From: Luteibacter rhizovicinus DSM 16549
GTDB lineage: Bacteria; Pseudomonadota; Gammaproteobacteria; Xanthomonadales; Rhodanobacteraceae
Assembly: GCF_001887595.1 (NCBI RefSeq)
Contig: NZ_CP017480.1
Location: 248,001 to 312,000 of the forward strand
Length of the DNA stretch: 64,000 nt
Reading direction: 5' to 3'
Every line of letters starts with the position of its first letter. The stretch's first letter is position 1. The position numbers and the translations under genes were made by a program. The notes beneath the pieces are model-generated. The model was not told the origin of the DNA, searched no databases, and saw only the letters and a list, made by a program, of their open reading frames with translations. Shown piece after piece: positions 44,701 through 52,099 of this stretch.

Positions 44701-45582
44701 ACGAACCGAGTTGCCGATCTTCGAGAACGCTTGTGACAACGCAGTACGCGTCATCATGTTACGCGTGCGGTAGTAAGCGAACCAGTTGGCAAAATTCTGA
44801 TACTGCGACTTTGGAACCGACACGGCCTCCCAATTAGTGGCGAGGTATAGGGTACTGGTGTTCATCGACCCGTCGGAGTTGGTGATGTTCACACCCGTCT
44901 TCAGGCGCCAGTAGTAAGGACCACCTACCGGCTTCGCGCCCGTGTCCGGATCCTTCAGGCTGCCGTTGAACGGATTCGACGCATTCGTGCCGCAGACCCA
45001 GCGGTCGTCGGATTTAACCGTCTTCCCATCTGCCTTGTACGTATAAGTAGCAACGATGTTGCTGACTCGCGAGTCCAGATAGTTCCCTAAGCTGTTACGG
45101 TTCCCGAGCGGCAGTACCGCATCCAGAGTTTTAACCGCATTGTCTGGCCGATTGACGTCGATGCCGTTCAACCAGACCGCCTGCAATGTCGCATCCGCAT
45201 TCGCAAACGGCGTGCCGTTTGCGTTCACAGCGGTCGCATATTTGATGTTCGGGTTGTAGTAAACGCCGTTCATCGTTTTTGACGCATTGTTCTTCGTGTC
45301 CGTGACGCGCGGATCGATGACGCCTGCGCAAAACCAGGGCTGACTCTGATCCCAGGCCTTCAACGGGGACGTGATGAAGGGCACATTGTCGCCCATGAAA
45401 TCACTCTGCATGGAGCCAGAGTCATCGAAGGTCACGGCGATGTTCGGCGCAACCGACGTGGTCAGGTCAGGCGGTGTCGAGCCGAGGTTGGTCGCCGCGG
45501 CGGCGGCCTGGCCCGAGAATCCGCCGATCCCCGTGAGGACCATGGCGGCGGCGAGCGTTAGCAGTCGATGGGAAGCGCTCAT
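41740..45582 (-). CDS. pilY1: Type IV pilus tip-associated adhesin PilY1
   Basis: A 1280-residue secreted protein with signal peptide ('LLTLAAAMVLTGIGGFSGQAAAA' in parts). A von Willebrand-like MIDAS motif DDSGS occurs near residue 53 ('VTFDDSGSM'). The C-terminal beta-propeller region carries the PilY1 calcium loop 'DYDNDQIDDVAFAGD' near 1012, preceded by 'YVAANDGMLHAFDA'. The C-terminus has a Gly-rich run and ends in the basic 'WRRRSWRILNDQ'. PilY1 sits at the pilus tip, and controls extension/retraction, adhesion and surface sensing. It is between pilX and pilE in the operon. Confidence 0.94.
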   Translation of the reverse strand: MSASHRLLTLAAAMVLTGIGGFSGQAAAAATNLGSTPPDLTTSVAPNIAVTFDDSGSMQSDFMGDNVPFITSPLKAWDQSQPWFCAGVIDPRVTDTKNNASKTMNGVYYNPNIKYATAVNANGTPFANADATLQAVWLNGIDVNRPDNAVKTLDAVLPLGNRNSLGNYLDSRVSNIVATYTYKADGKTVKSDDRWVCGTNASNPFNGSLKDPDTGAKPVGGPYYWRLKTGVNITNSDGSMNTSTLYLATNWEAVSVPKSQYQNFANWFAYYRTRNMMTRTALSQAFSKIGNSVRIAWQNMANATSTSKTPTNYDVQFNGAAALQDIGDLNSAVRASFYKWMLQVVGGNSTPSRGATIRAGEVFRQPLVPKSADATVKAFDPYWNGLTTSDSADLVCRKNFHMLVTDGYWNDTVGSKVVDPTLPKTGANKAVGMDGINSQTAQTLPDNRSYSPTDSFSKIYGNVAGTIYASSMANIAWYYWSTDLQPDLANGVKPYWKDLTASTPVEPTDPGANNTVYWNPVNDPATWQHVSQFFVTLGVAGTLQYPDDYPALLAGTKAWPRPVNNAPEGVDDTWHAAINSRGGFFNASDPSSLVTSLVNIINSVISASSSAVSPALSDGVLGPNAMTYVPNFSSADWTGTLTAYPLTATGARGTADWEAAGFLAKRTDRVIVTSAGPGEGNGVEFLYTNLTTSQAKIMDSKDGSLTTYVSDSKGVNRVNWVRGSTTDEGSLLRTRGKLLGAVVNAQPVYVAYPSSGYRDFFPPNPATPNTQSPETAAYNGSTPDPTKSYSAFVAANLNRMPTLYVAANDGMLHAFDAQPSAKSTTAGRELWAYVPDAVYRKLWFFSQKDGFLYRPTVDSTPVIRDVYFSQNAKSAVGWHTILVGGLRYGGRGIYALDVTKSGVTDAPGASKKVLWEFNSDSTNGANLGYTFGQPNIGRLSNGKWVVLVPAGYFPTDSTDPAYGAPAAANTVSSLFILDAQTGALIKELKTPASYGNQTITSYGLSSPVLGDYDNDQIDDVAFAGDLVGNLWRFNLNDLTTVDLVYKPDAGTEGTQPITVMPRLFPDPNSQNFMVVFGTGKFLGDDDRTSTGAATQSVYGIRDLGKTVKTGLPWTKDKLVQQIMDQTSTGVRGLTTNPAPTDAKPGGWYFDLILNGVNGGEKVVVTPTALFNTNRAIITTLIPTSPDPCNPGRAGAIMVVDSSTGGAGAGVSGGSYGADSPFTVAGSRVDNPPATGGLPAATGLGGGNVIVPGVTVTGSSAAFSVGSPIWRRRSWRILNDQ

Positions 45583-45593
45583 GACGGAATCTC

Positions 45594-46208
45594 TCAGTTG
45601 GCCTTGGCCGCGAACGTCGTCTCGAGCACGCGAACGGTATTGTCGTTCGCGCCGGTCGAGCGCGCGGTGATGCGGTAAACGTGGCTGTCGACACTGGTGT
45701 TACCCGTGCCGGCCGCGGTCTGTCCGGACTCATGCTGGGAGCCCAGCCCCGGAGGCACTTCCACGCCAAGATCTTCGATCATGTAGACCGGATCCTGCGT
45801 CAGCTGGAAGGTCTTGTCGGCACTTGCCGTGGTCATCGTACCGGCCGAATAAGTCGTGCCGCCGGTTGGAACCCAGCCTGGCGAATTACGGAACGTATCG
45901 ACCACGGTGTTCGGCGTGGCCGCATCGTAGATGTAGCAGTTGGGACCGGTCGATGTGCATGCCAGCGGCGTGTTGATACTCGCCGTCCATAGGCGCCATT
46001 CGGCACCGCGGGCAGCGGACTCCGCACCGAAATCCGCCATTTGCGAACTACGCAGGCCACCGACCAGGCGCAGCTGCATCAACGACGTTCCGGAAGCCGA
46101 CATCGCAAGAATGGTGATCAAGAGCAGGAAGATCAGCGCCACGACGAGTACGACGCCGCGCTGGCCCTGGGGGCCATGCTGCAGCGGTCGGAAGTGGGAA
46201 TGTTTCAT
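45594..46208 (-). CDS. pilX: Type IV pilus minor pilin PilX
   Basis: About 204 residues from 'MKHSHFRPLQHG', the ATG with GGAG at 5-6 bp; a further in-frame ATG lies at 46226. The prepilin-like segment 'QRGVVLVVALIFLLLITILAMSASGTSLMQLRL' (in parts) has the PilX N-terminal form, lacking the usual Glu5, as is common for PilX. It assembles with PilV, PilW and PilY1 in the pilus-initiating complex. The pilY1 gene begins 11 bp downstream. Confidence 0.9.
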   Translation of the reverse strand: MKHSHFRPLQHGPQGQRGVVLVVALIFLLLITILAMSASGTSLMQLRLVGGLRSSQMADFGAESAARGAEWRLWTASINTPLACTSTGPNCYIYDAATPNTVVDTFRNSPGWVPTGGTTYSAGTMTTASADKTFQLTQDPVYMIEDLGVEVPPGLGSQHESGQTAAGTGNTSVDSHVYRITARSTGANDNTVRVLETTFAAKAN

Positions 46209-46230
46209 GGTGTCTCCGTTACGCATGGCA

Positions 46231-47610
46231 TCAGGGGTTGTAGTTGCGCAACATCACCAGCGAGGTGAGCTGGCGGCGCAGGCGCTGATCGGGGAAACCC
46301 TGGGCCGAGGGCTGGATCGCGAGCTTGGCCGTACTGGCTTCGGTCGGATAGACCGGCGAGGGTGTGCCGGTGGCGGTGTCGGGCGTATAGAGGAAGGCCG
46401 TCTCGGGCGTGGTGAGGTTTGCCATCGTCGCCTGGCTCGAAAGCAGAAGCGAAACCTCGATGCTCTTCACCGCGCGCCACAGGCAGCCCGGATCGGTCGT
46501 CGTGAGGTTGGTATTGGAGACCGTCGGCGGGCAGGTGATGGCACCGTCATTGCGCGAATCCACCTGGTCGGCGGTGAGAAACCGCACGCCGCCGGAGGTA
46601 TCTTCCACACCGTAGCGGAAAGTCAGCCGCTCCACACCGCGTATCAGCTCCTGATCCGGAACGGAGACGGTGTCGCCATTAACGCGACGCATCAGCGCTC
46701 CGGTCTTCACGCCCGCCGGCGTGCCGTCGTCGGTCACCACCTGCACGTAGTACGTCACGTTCTGCATGTCGTGAACGAAGTCGTAGACACGCGGTGCGGA
46801 CTGCGGTTGCAGGTTGAGCGGGGGGGAGAAGTTATTGCCCGGATCCGGCGTAATCGTGTTGCCGCTGACCGTCACCGCAAAGACCTGGGAGGTCGAGCAG
46901 TCGGCCACGAGCGCCATCGTACCCTTGAAGTCCGACACCGGCGGCTCACCAGCGGCTGGAGTGAGGTCGATCTCCTTCAGCGTACCGCCCGTGGTGTCGC
47001 CTACGGCGACACTGGTTCCGCCGAGGCGCCAACCACGCGACGAGTTCAGGTAACGAACCGTCAGTACGTCGGTGCCGATCACACGATTGCCAACCGCGGT
47101 GCCGGCTGTGTCCAGCGAACCACCCAGGAAGGCCACCGGAATCGGCGTGCAGTCGGACGTGCCGGTGCAGTTGTATCCACGCATGTACATGAAGGACGGC
47201 ATGGCATACGGAGCGGTCGGGGCGGCGGGATACGTGTTCTTACCCGAGGTGGTGGCCCACTTCGTGGTGTTTTCATACAGCGCCGGAAGATCGAGGAAGT
47301 TCTTGGCGAAGATCTTTGGCGTACGCAGGCCATCGAGGGCGACGTTTGAAGCAGAGGTCGTCGCGATGCCACCGGTATTGTTGCAGTACGTGCCGCCGGC
47401 CATGGCCAGGTCATCGTTGAGACGGCCAATGGCGAAGCGACCGTCTTCCTGCATGCGGGCCAGCTGTGTCTGCACGCGATTGCTGTTCGAGGTCGACAGG
47501 AAAATCGTGATGATGCCGCCCGCGACGAGAATGCCCAGCAGCATGGCAATCATCAACTCGACGAGGGTGACGCCGCGCGCAGCCCGGCGAAAAAGGGAAC
47601 GCGTGATCAT
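46231..47610 (-). CDS. pilW: Type IV pilus minor pilin PilW
   Basis: A 459-residue prepilin with 'FRRAARG' before 'VTLVELMIAMLLGILVAGGIITIF', then 'QTQLARMQEDGRFAIGRLNDDLAMAG', typical of PilW. It is larger than average for the family (about 270-400) because of a long C-terminal beta-rich region. It starts within the last codon of pilV (4-nt ATGA overlap), so translation is coupled. Confidence 0.92.
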   Translation of the reverse strand: MITRSLFRRAARGVTLVELMIAMLLGILVAGGIITIFLSTSNSNRVQTQLARMQEDGRFAIGRLNDDLAMAGGTYCNNTGGIATTSASNVALDGLRTPKIFAKNFLDLPALYENTTKWATTSGKNTYPAAPTAPYAMPSFMYMRGYNCTGTSDCTPIPVAFLGGSLDTAGTAVGNRVIGTDVLTVRYLNSSRGWRLGGTSVAVGDTTGGTLKEIDLTPAAGEPPVSDFKGTMALVADCSTSQVFAVTVSGNTITPDPGNNFSPPLNLQPQSAPRVYDFVHDMQNVTYYVQVVTDDGTPAGVKTGALMRRVNGDTVSVPDQELIRGVERLTFRYGVEDTSGGVRFLTADQVDSRNDGAITCPPTVSNTNLTTTDPGCLWRAVKSIEVSLLLSSQATMANLTTPETAFLYTPDTATGTPSPVYPTEASTAKLAIQPSAQGFPDQRLRRQLTSLVMLRNYNP

Positions 47611-48155
47611 GGCTCGAACACCCAGGTGAAGGACTGAAGGTTGGCGGTGTCCGTGTTGTCATCGGTGCCACCGCTGGTACCCCGTTCGCCCCAGGTAATG
47701 ATCATGGTGCAGGTGCCGCCATAAGGCGGCCGCAAGCCGATCTGCCCGGTGGGGTTGTAGGTGGTGCCGGTCGCCGGGGTGCAGGCGATGGTCGTCTTGC
47801 CCAGGCCAGGCAGGAAGGTTTGAAGCTGGGTTCCCCAGAGGATCTTGTCGCGAAGAGCGACATCCTTGGGGACGCAGGCATTCGTGGTGTCGCACTGAGG
47901 CATCGTACCCGTGACTGGGAAGGTCGCCGTGTAATCGCCCTCCCACAGACCATAGGGATTGGCCCGCATCCGGTCGGCCATGCTGTTGGCCAGGAAGGTT
48001 GCCTGGGTGCGGACAAAGGCCGCCTGGTTGGATCGGGTCGAAACGATGAGCAGTCCGGCCAGCCCGATGAGGCCGATGCTGAAGATCAGCACCGCCATCA
48101 GGACCTCGATCAGCGACACGCCGCGCACGGCGCGACGGAATTGCATGTGTGCCAC
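47607..48155 (-). CDS. pilV: Type IV pilus minor pilin PilV
   Basis: A 182-residue prepilin, leader 'FRRAVRG' then 'VSLIEVLMAVLIFSIGLIGLAGLL', followed by 'ANSMADRMRANPYGLWEGDY', the PilV signature. The GTG at 48155 has GGGGAAG 5 bp upstream; an ATG three codons later is the alternative. It is the first visible gene of the minor-pilin operon (pilV-pilW-pilX-pilY1-pilE-fimT). No two-component or sigma-54 element is clear in the 200 bp upstream. Confidence 0.92.
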   Translation of the reverse strand: MAHMQFRRAVRGVSLIEVLMAVLIFSIGLIGLAGLLIVSTRSNQAAFVRTQATFLANSMADRMRANPYGLWEGDYTATFPVTGTMPQCDTTNACVPKDVALRDKILWGTQLQTFLPGLGKTTIACTPATGTTYNPTGQIGLRPPYGGTCTMIITWGERGTSGGTDDNTDTANLQSFTWVFEP

Positions 48156-48355
48156 GAAGGCTTCCCCTTACTGTTCCCTACCTTCAGGCTAGCAACCCGG
48201 GTGCGTCAATCAAGCGTCCGACGACGAGCGGTAGGCGAAATCCGACGAGCGGGGCGGTCTGTGGACGGGCGCACATTTCCCTTCGGGCCGGGCTTGCGCG
48301 GCGCCCGGCGCGGTCTCATGCTTCAGCCGCCGCCAGCTTCTCCAAGGGGAACTCC

Positions 48356-48703
48356 ATGCATTCCGTTCGCGCACTTTTGATTGCAGCCTGCTTGCTCGCT
48401 CCCGTCGCTTCGGCTTCCGCCGCGAACCTTCCAAACATGACCCTGGGCGAAGCCGGCCATGCCGACGTCATCGGCCAGTTCGTCTGTGGCATGCCGGGCT
48501 TCAGGATCGACGCTTTTCGCAAACAGGTGAATCTACTCGTACCCGGCGGCACGGGAAACGCATCTTATATAGCGGGCCAACAGACCGGCCGCGACGAGAT
48601 CCAGAAGCTGCGCGATAACAATGACGATCTCATCGAACTTGGCCAGAGCAGCTGCCCGGAAATCGAGGCCCTCATGAACGGTGTCATGAGGACCACGCCG
48701 TAG
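48356..48703 (+). CDS. Small secreted hypothetical protein
   Basis: A 115-residue protein with a good signal peptide ('MHSVRALLIAACLLAPVASASA') and AAGGGGA 7 bp ahead of its ATG. The mature part is about 93 residues with two cysteines that could pair (in 'FVCGMPGF' and 'SSCPEIEAL') and a Lys/Asp-rich helix. I do not recognise a family. It probably acts in the periplasm. It is divergent from pilV across a 200-bp spacer. Confidence 0.6.
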   Translation: MHSVRALLIAACLLAPVASASAANLPNMTLGEAGHADVIGQFVCGMPGFRIDAFRKQVNLLVPGGTGNASYIAGQQTGRDEIQKLRDNNDDLIELGQSSCPEIEALMNGVMRTTP

Positions 48704-48823
48704 GCGTGAGCCACACCGGCCTGCCTGACGACGCGACTACGGCCGACACCACACCGTAGCCTCGGGATAACAAAGCGGTCACGACCGCACGGCGACAATG
48801 CACGGGCCACGAAGGAGTGTTCC

Positions 48824-49084
48824 GTGCTCGCGCAATATGTCTTTACCTCGACCGACGGTCTTTTCCGCATCGTCAATCACGGCCACCGCTGGCGCGCCTT
48901 GTGCGGCGACAGCGAAGTGGGCCGTTTCGATTCCCCGGAAGGTGCCGTGGCCAGCCTGCGTGAAACTTATGCCGGTTCGCGGCTGCCCCGTCGCCTGAGC
49001 GACTGGCGCTTCCTCCCCGCCGCCGCCCTCGGTCATCTGGCTCCGCCCAGTGCTGCCGCGCTCGCTCGTCTCGCAGCCGCCTGA
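48824..49084 (+). CDS. Small hypothetical protein, GTG start
   Basis: An 86-residue protein read from GTG 48824, with GAAGGAG 6 bp upstream. 'FTSTDGLFRIVNHGHRWRALCGDSEVGRFDSPEGAVASLRETY' (in parts) looks like a compact beta-alpha domain, and the C-terminus is Ala/Leu-rich. No function is known. An inverted repeat GCGGTC-AC-GACCGC lies at 48775-48788 in its upstream region. Confidence 0.6.
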   Translation: MLAQYVFTSTDGLFRIVNHGHRWRALCGDSEVGRFDSPEGAVASLRETYAGSRLPRRLSDWRFLPAAALGHLAPPSAAALARLAAA

Positions 49085-49094
49085 TCGTCGGCCC

Positions 49095-49307
49095 TCATCG
49101 TCGCTCGAGGAGCTTGTCCACGCTGTCTCTCGCGTGCTTCAGCAGGTTGGCGAGATGCTCGCAGTCCTCGAGATGGCCTTCCGCGTCGATCTCGCCCACG
49201 GTGAGGACCTCCACATCGTTGCGTAGCAGCGTATATCCGCTGGCGCTGCAAAGGATGTCATAGCCCCGGTAGTGCTCGACCGGGGGGTGCCGTACAGGTG
49301 TGTGCAT
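49095..49307 (-). CDS. Small hypothetical protein
   Basis: A 70-residue protein, 'YRGYDILCSASGYTLLRNDVEVLTVGEIDAEGHLEDCEHL' in parts. It has the look of a single small alpha/beta domain with a charged C-terminal helix. No family is recognised. It is followed on the minus strand by the opposite-strand gene ending at 49084 and preceded by the DUF2188-like gene 15 bp away, probably in one transcript. Confidence 0.5.
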   Translation of the reverse strand: MHTPVRHPPVEHYRGYDILCSASGYTLLRNDVEVLTVGEIDAEGHLEDCEHLANLLKHARDSVDKLLERR

Positions 49308-49322
49308 ATGCGTTCCCGCAGG

Positions 49323-49541
49323 TCAAAGCGCCATGGACCGCCAGTGGCCATGGTCGTCTTCCACCCGTAGTTCGACCGATACGCCCTCGCCGCTACGTGC
49401 CCGCGCCTGGCGCAGTGCATAGCTCAAGGCGTCTTTCTCGTGACGGAAACGCAGCGGCTTGTCGGAGTCGACGCGCACCGCCCATTCCGCCCCGGTCTCG
49501 GGCGGCTGGACGACGTAGATGCGCACGTACCGCTCGCTCAT
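49323..49541 (-). CDS. Small DUF2188-like protein (second copy)
   Basis: A 72-residue protein from 'MSERYVRIYVVQPPETGAEW'. The frame continues upstream, but that part is unlike coding sequence. 'WAVRVDSDKPLRFRHEKDALSYALRQARARSG' (in parts) and 'EDDHGHWRSM' give the same W-V / helix / G-x-W layout as the protein at 5013-5273. The function is unknown. Confidence 0.55.
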   Translation of the reverse strand: MSERYVRIYVVQPPETGAEWAVRVDSDKPLRFRHEKDALSYALRQARARSGEGVSVELRVEDDHGHWRSMAL

Positions 49542-49630
49542 GGTGATGTCCGCGGAGGGCTCCGCCCTATGTCTCACCCCTAACATGAAGATCGCGTGTG
49601 TATGCCGGGGGGCACCTGGGAGCGTCGTAC

Positions 49631-50191
49631 TCAGGGGTGACGCCGCCACTCCCGTGCGAGCATCGCGAAGATCACGTCGTCCACCCACTCACCACGAAAG
49701 AAATAACTTTCCACGTGATGGGCTTCTTGCCGAAAACCCAGCGACCGCAGCAGGGCCATGCTGGACACGTTGCGCGGGTCCACCGAGCCCACGGCCCGGC
49801 GGTACGCCCATTCGCCGAAGGCCAGGTCGAGCAGGGCCGCCATGACCTCACGGGCGAAACCCTGGCCCTGCCGCTCCGGCCGCAGGGAGAGCCCGAATTC
49901 GATCGGCTCGTCGGTGCTGGCGGGAAAATGCACGCCAACGTCGCCAAGCAGCTCCCCGGTAGCCTTGTCGCGAATAGCCAGCTGGCACCAGCTGTCCGCT
50001 GTGCCGAAGGCGAGTCGCGCCTGGTCCGCGATGAAGGCCCCGGCCGCCGCGATATCGGCAGGCTTCCAGCCCTGGTAGCGGGCGACGGCGTCATCGCCGC
50101 GGTAAGCAAAAAGAGCTGGTGCGTCGGCCGCGACCAGGCGATCCAGCCGCAGCCGCGCGGTGACGATGGCGATGTCCTGGGTACCGTCCAC
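49631..50191 (-). CDS. GNAT-family N-acetyltransferase, RimJ/RimL type
   Basis: A 186-residue protein read from GTG 50191, which has GAGGA 7 bp upstream; the frame is open further but that extension is not conserved in the family. 'ARLRLDRLVAADAPALFAY' opens the fold, 'RPERQGQGFAREVMAALLDLAF' is the acetyl-CoA pyrophosphate loop (Q/RxxGxG/A), and 'DPRNVSSMALLRSLGFRQEAH' completes it. Proteins of this type acetylate amino groups of proteins or small molecules; the target is unknown. Confidence 0.88.
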   Translation of the reverse strand: MDGTQDIAIVTARLRLDRLVAADAPALFAYRGDDAVARYQGWKPADIAAAGAFIADQARLAFGTADSWCQLAIRDKATGELLGDVGVHFPASTDEPIEFGLSLRPERQGQGFAREVMAALLDLAFGEWAYRRAVGSVDPRNVSSMALLRSLGFRQEAHHVESYFFRGEWVDDVIFAMLAREWRRHP

Positions 50192-50327
50192 GATGGGTTC
50201 CTCACGGGTTTTCAGCGGACGGTAGCATTTCTTTACGCAGGCGTTACCCGAAAAGCGCCCGGACGGCGCAGCGTTTTTACGCATGGTGATTCGATACTGC
50301 ACTCCCGACCTGTTGGAGCAGCGAACG

Positions 50328-50765
50328 ATGTCGATCGTCGTGATCACCGGCCCGCGTCACGACGCGGTACACGCCAACCTGGCGGATGACGCGATGTGGC
50401 GACTGTGGGAACGTGCACAAGCCGCCGGCATCGACCTGCTGTGGCGGCCTTGCCAGGATTTCGTCGAACTGACCGGCTACCTCGACCGCTCCACGGGTGA
50501 CCACGCGGAACTCGTGTTGCTCGATGTCGACGCCAATGACGTGCCACCGGAAGACATCGCCCCGCTGCGCGACGCCCTCGCCCACCTGCGCGTGCCCTAT
50601 ATCGAGATTCATGACGGCAGCGACGAAGCGGATGCGTCGGCGCTCGTGCCTGGCCATCCCTCACTGGTCAGCGTGGTGGTGCCTGGCAATGCCGGCGCGG
50701 GCTACAACATGGCGTTGTCCATCGGACTGCGCTACCTCGCCGAGGATGCCCGACTCGCCGCCTGA
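50328..50765 (+). CDS. AroQ (type II dehydroquinase)-like protein with lost active site
   Basis: A 145-residue protein that follows the type II 3-dehydroquinate dehydratase fold: 'MSIVVITGPRHDAV' in place of 'ILVLNGPNLNLLG', 'LWERAQAAGIDLLWRPCQDFVELTGYL', 'LRDALAHLRVPYIEIH' and 'GYNMALSIGLRYLA'. The catalytic Asn/Tyr of the N-terminal loop and the catalytic His of the HxHxxS region are not where they should be, so enzymatic activity is doubtful. It may be a regulatory or repurposed paralogue. A terminator follows 15 bp downstream. Confidence 0.65.
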   Translation: MSIVVITGPRHDAVHANLADDAMWRLWERAQAAGIDLLWRPCQDFVELTGYLDRSTGDHAELVLLDVDANDVPPEDIAPLRDALAHLRVPYIEIHDGSDEADASALVPGHPSLVSVVVPGNAGAGYNMALSIGLRYLAEDARLAA

Positions 50766-50780
50766 TCCACCGCGAATCTC

Positions 50781-50820
50781 AGGCACAAAAAAACCCGCAC
50801 CGGCGGGTTTTTTTGTGCCT
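50781..50820. terminator. Bidirectional intrinsic terminator
   Basis: An 18-bp perfect stem with a 4-nt ACCG loop, flanked internally by seven A and seven T residues, lies between the convergent AroQ-like gene and tRNA-Thr/ispH unit. Both directions get a T-run. Confidence 0.93.
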
Positions 50821-50854
50821 CCGGGACCGCTCGACGGCAGTCCGGGAAGAATGG

Positions 50855-50930
50855 TGGTGCCGAAAATAGGAATCGAACCTACGACCTCATCATTACGAAT
50901 GACGCGCTCTACCAACTGAGCTATTTCGGC
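50855..50930 (-). tRNA. tRNA-Thr (anticodon CGT)
   Basis: Minus-strand cloverleaf: acceptor GCCGAAA with TTTCGGC, D-stem GCTC/GAGC, anticodon stem CGTCA/TGATG with loop TTCGTAA, T-arm GTAGG-TTCGATT-CCTAT, and encoded CCA. Bases 34-36 are CGT, which reads ACG. The gene is 76 nt long. Confidence 0.97.
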
Positions 50931-50971
50931 GAGAACGGGGATTTTAGGGAAGCTTGGTGCGGGGCGCAAGT

Positions 50972-51913
50972 CTAACCTGCAAGGCGGAGCTCTTTAGGCA
51001 GGGCAAACGTGATGTTTTCGGCCTCGCCATCGAGTTCGCGGACCGTACCGGCACCCCACGACTGCAGACGCGCGATGACCTCCTGAACCAGCTTCTCCGG
51101 CGCCGAGGCGCCCGCGGTCACGCCGATGCGCGTCATGCCGTCCAGCCAGCTGCGCTCGATATGCTCCGCACCATCGATCAGGAACGAGGTGACGCCCTGC
51201 TTCTCCGCCAGCTCCTTGAGCCGGTTCGAGTTCGAACTGTTCACCGAACCGACGACCAGCACGAGATCGACCGCGTCCGCGAGGCGCCGCACGGCATCCT
51301 GGCGATTCTGCGTGGCGTAGCAGATGTCGTCCTTGCGCGGACCTTCGATGGCAGCGAACTTCGCGCGCAGCGCACCGATGATGGCGATCGTGTCATCGAC
51401 CGACAACGTGGTCTGGGTGACGAAGGCCAGCTTCTCCGGCTGCGACGGCGTCAGCGACGCCACGTCGTCCACCGACTCGACCAGGTAGATGGTGCCGCTG
51501 TTGGCGGGGTTCCACTGCCCCATCGTGCCTTCGACTTCCGGATGGCCGGCATGGCCGATCAGGACAACGTCGTGGCCGGCCCGCCCAAGGCGCGCGACTT
51601 CCATGTGCACCTTGGTCACCAGCGGGCACGTGGCATCGAACACATTGAGACGACGACGGTCGGCCTCCTCGCGTACGGCCTTGGGCACGCCATGGGCGCT
51701 GAAGATCACCGTGGAGCCGTCCGGCACTTCGTCCAGTTCCTCGACGAACACGGCGCCATCGGCACGCAGGCGCTCGACGACGAAACGGTTGTGCACGACT
51801 TCATGGCGCACGTAGATCGGCGCGCCGTACGACTCGAGCGCGCGCTCCACGATGGCGATCGCGCGATCGACACCGGCGCAGAAACCGCGGGGATTGGCGA
51901 GCAGGATGTCCAA
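50972..51913 (-). CDS. ispH: 4-hydroxy-3-methylbut-2-enyl diphosphate reductase
   Basis: A 313-residue iron-sulfur enzyme that makes IPP and DMAPP in the last step of the MEP pathway. The three cluster cysteines are visible: C12 in '[12 protein letters not shown]', C96 in '[11 protein letters not shown]' and about C197 in 'ICYATQNRQ'. '[17 protein letters not shown]' is the family C-terminal motif. It is the last protein gene of the murJ-ribF-ileS-lspA-ispH cluster, with a REP pair in the 186-bp gap to lspA. The fkpB gene often found here is absent. Confidence 0.97.
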   Translation of the reverse strand: MDILLANPRGFCAGVDRAIAIVERALESYGAPIYVRHEVVHNRFVVERLRADGAVFVEELDEVPDGSTVIFSAHGVPKAVREEADRRRLNVFDATCPLVTKVHMEVARLGRAGHDVVLIGHAGHPEVEGTMGQWNPANSGTIYLVESVDDVASLTPSQPEKLAFVTQTTLSVDDTIAIIGALRAKFAAIEGPRKDDICYATQNRQDAVRRLADAVDLVLVVGSVNSSNSNRLKELAEKQGVTSFLIDGAEHIERSWLDGMTRIGVTAGASAPEKLVQEVIARLQSWGAGTVRELDGEAENITFALPKELRLAG

Positions 51914-52001
51914 GGGGGACCTCGAATGAGCGGTGGCGCCTGGGGGCGCCGGGACTCACGGATTATCGCATGGCTGTCTGACGGGCGCTTTCGCCAGACC
52001 C

Positions 52002-52063
52002 AATCGCCGCTGAAGCGGCTCCCACAAGGGCCCGGCAGATATGTGGGAGCCGCTTCAGCGGCG
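52002..52063. repeat. REP element pair (CTC family)
   Basis: An inverted pair of GAGCCGCTTCAGCGGCGA with CCCACA tails, separated by about 16 bp, between lspA and ispH. Confidence 0.88.
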
Positions 52064-52099
52064 AAAAGCCCACGAAGCGAAGAAGCAGCTACCCAACGA

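Noticed and set aside
48156..48200. Sigma-54 promoter upstream of pilV
   Set aside because: A TTGC -12-like element is present, but the -24 GG is not at the required 10-bp spacing.
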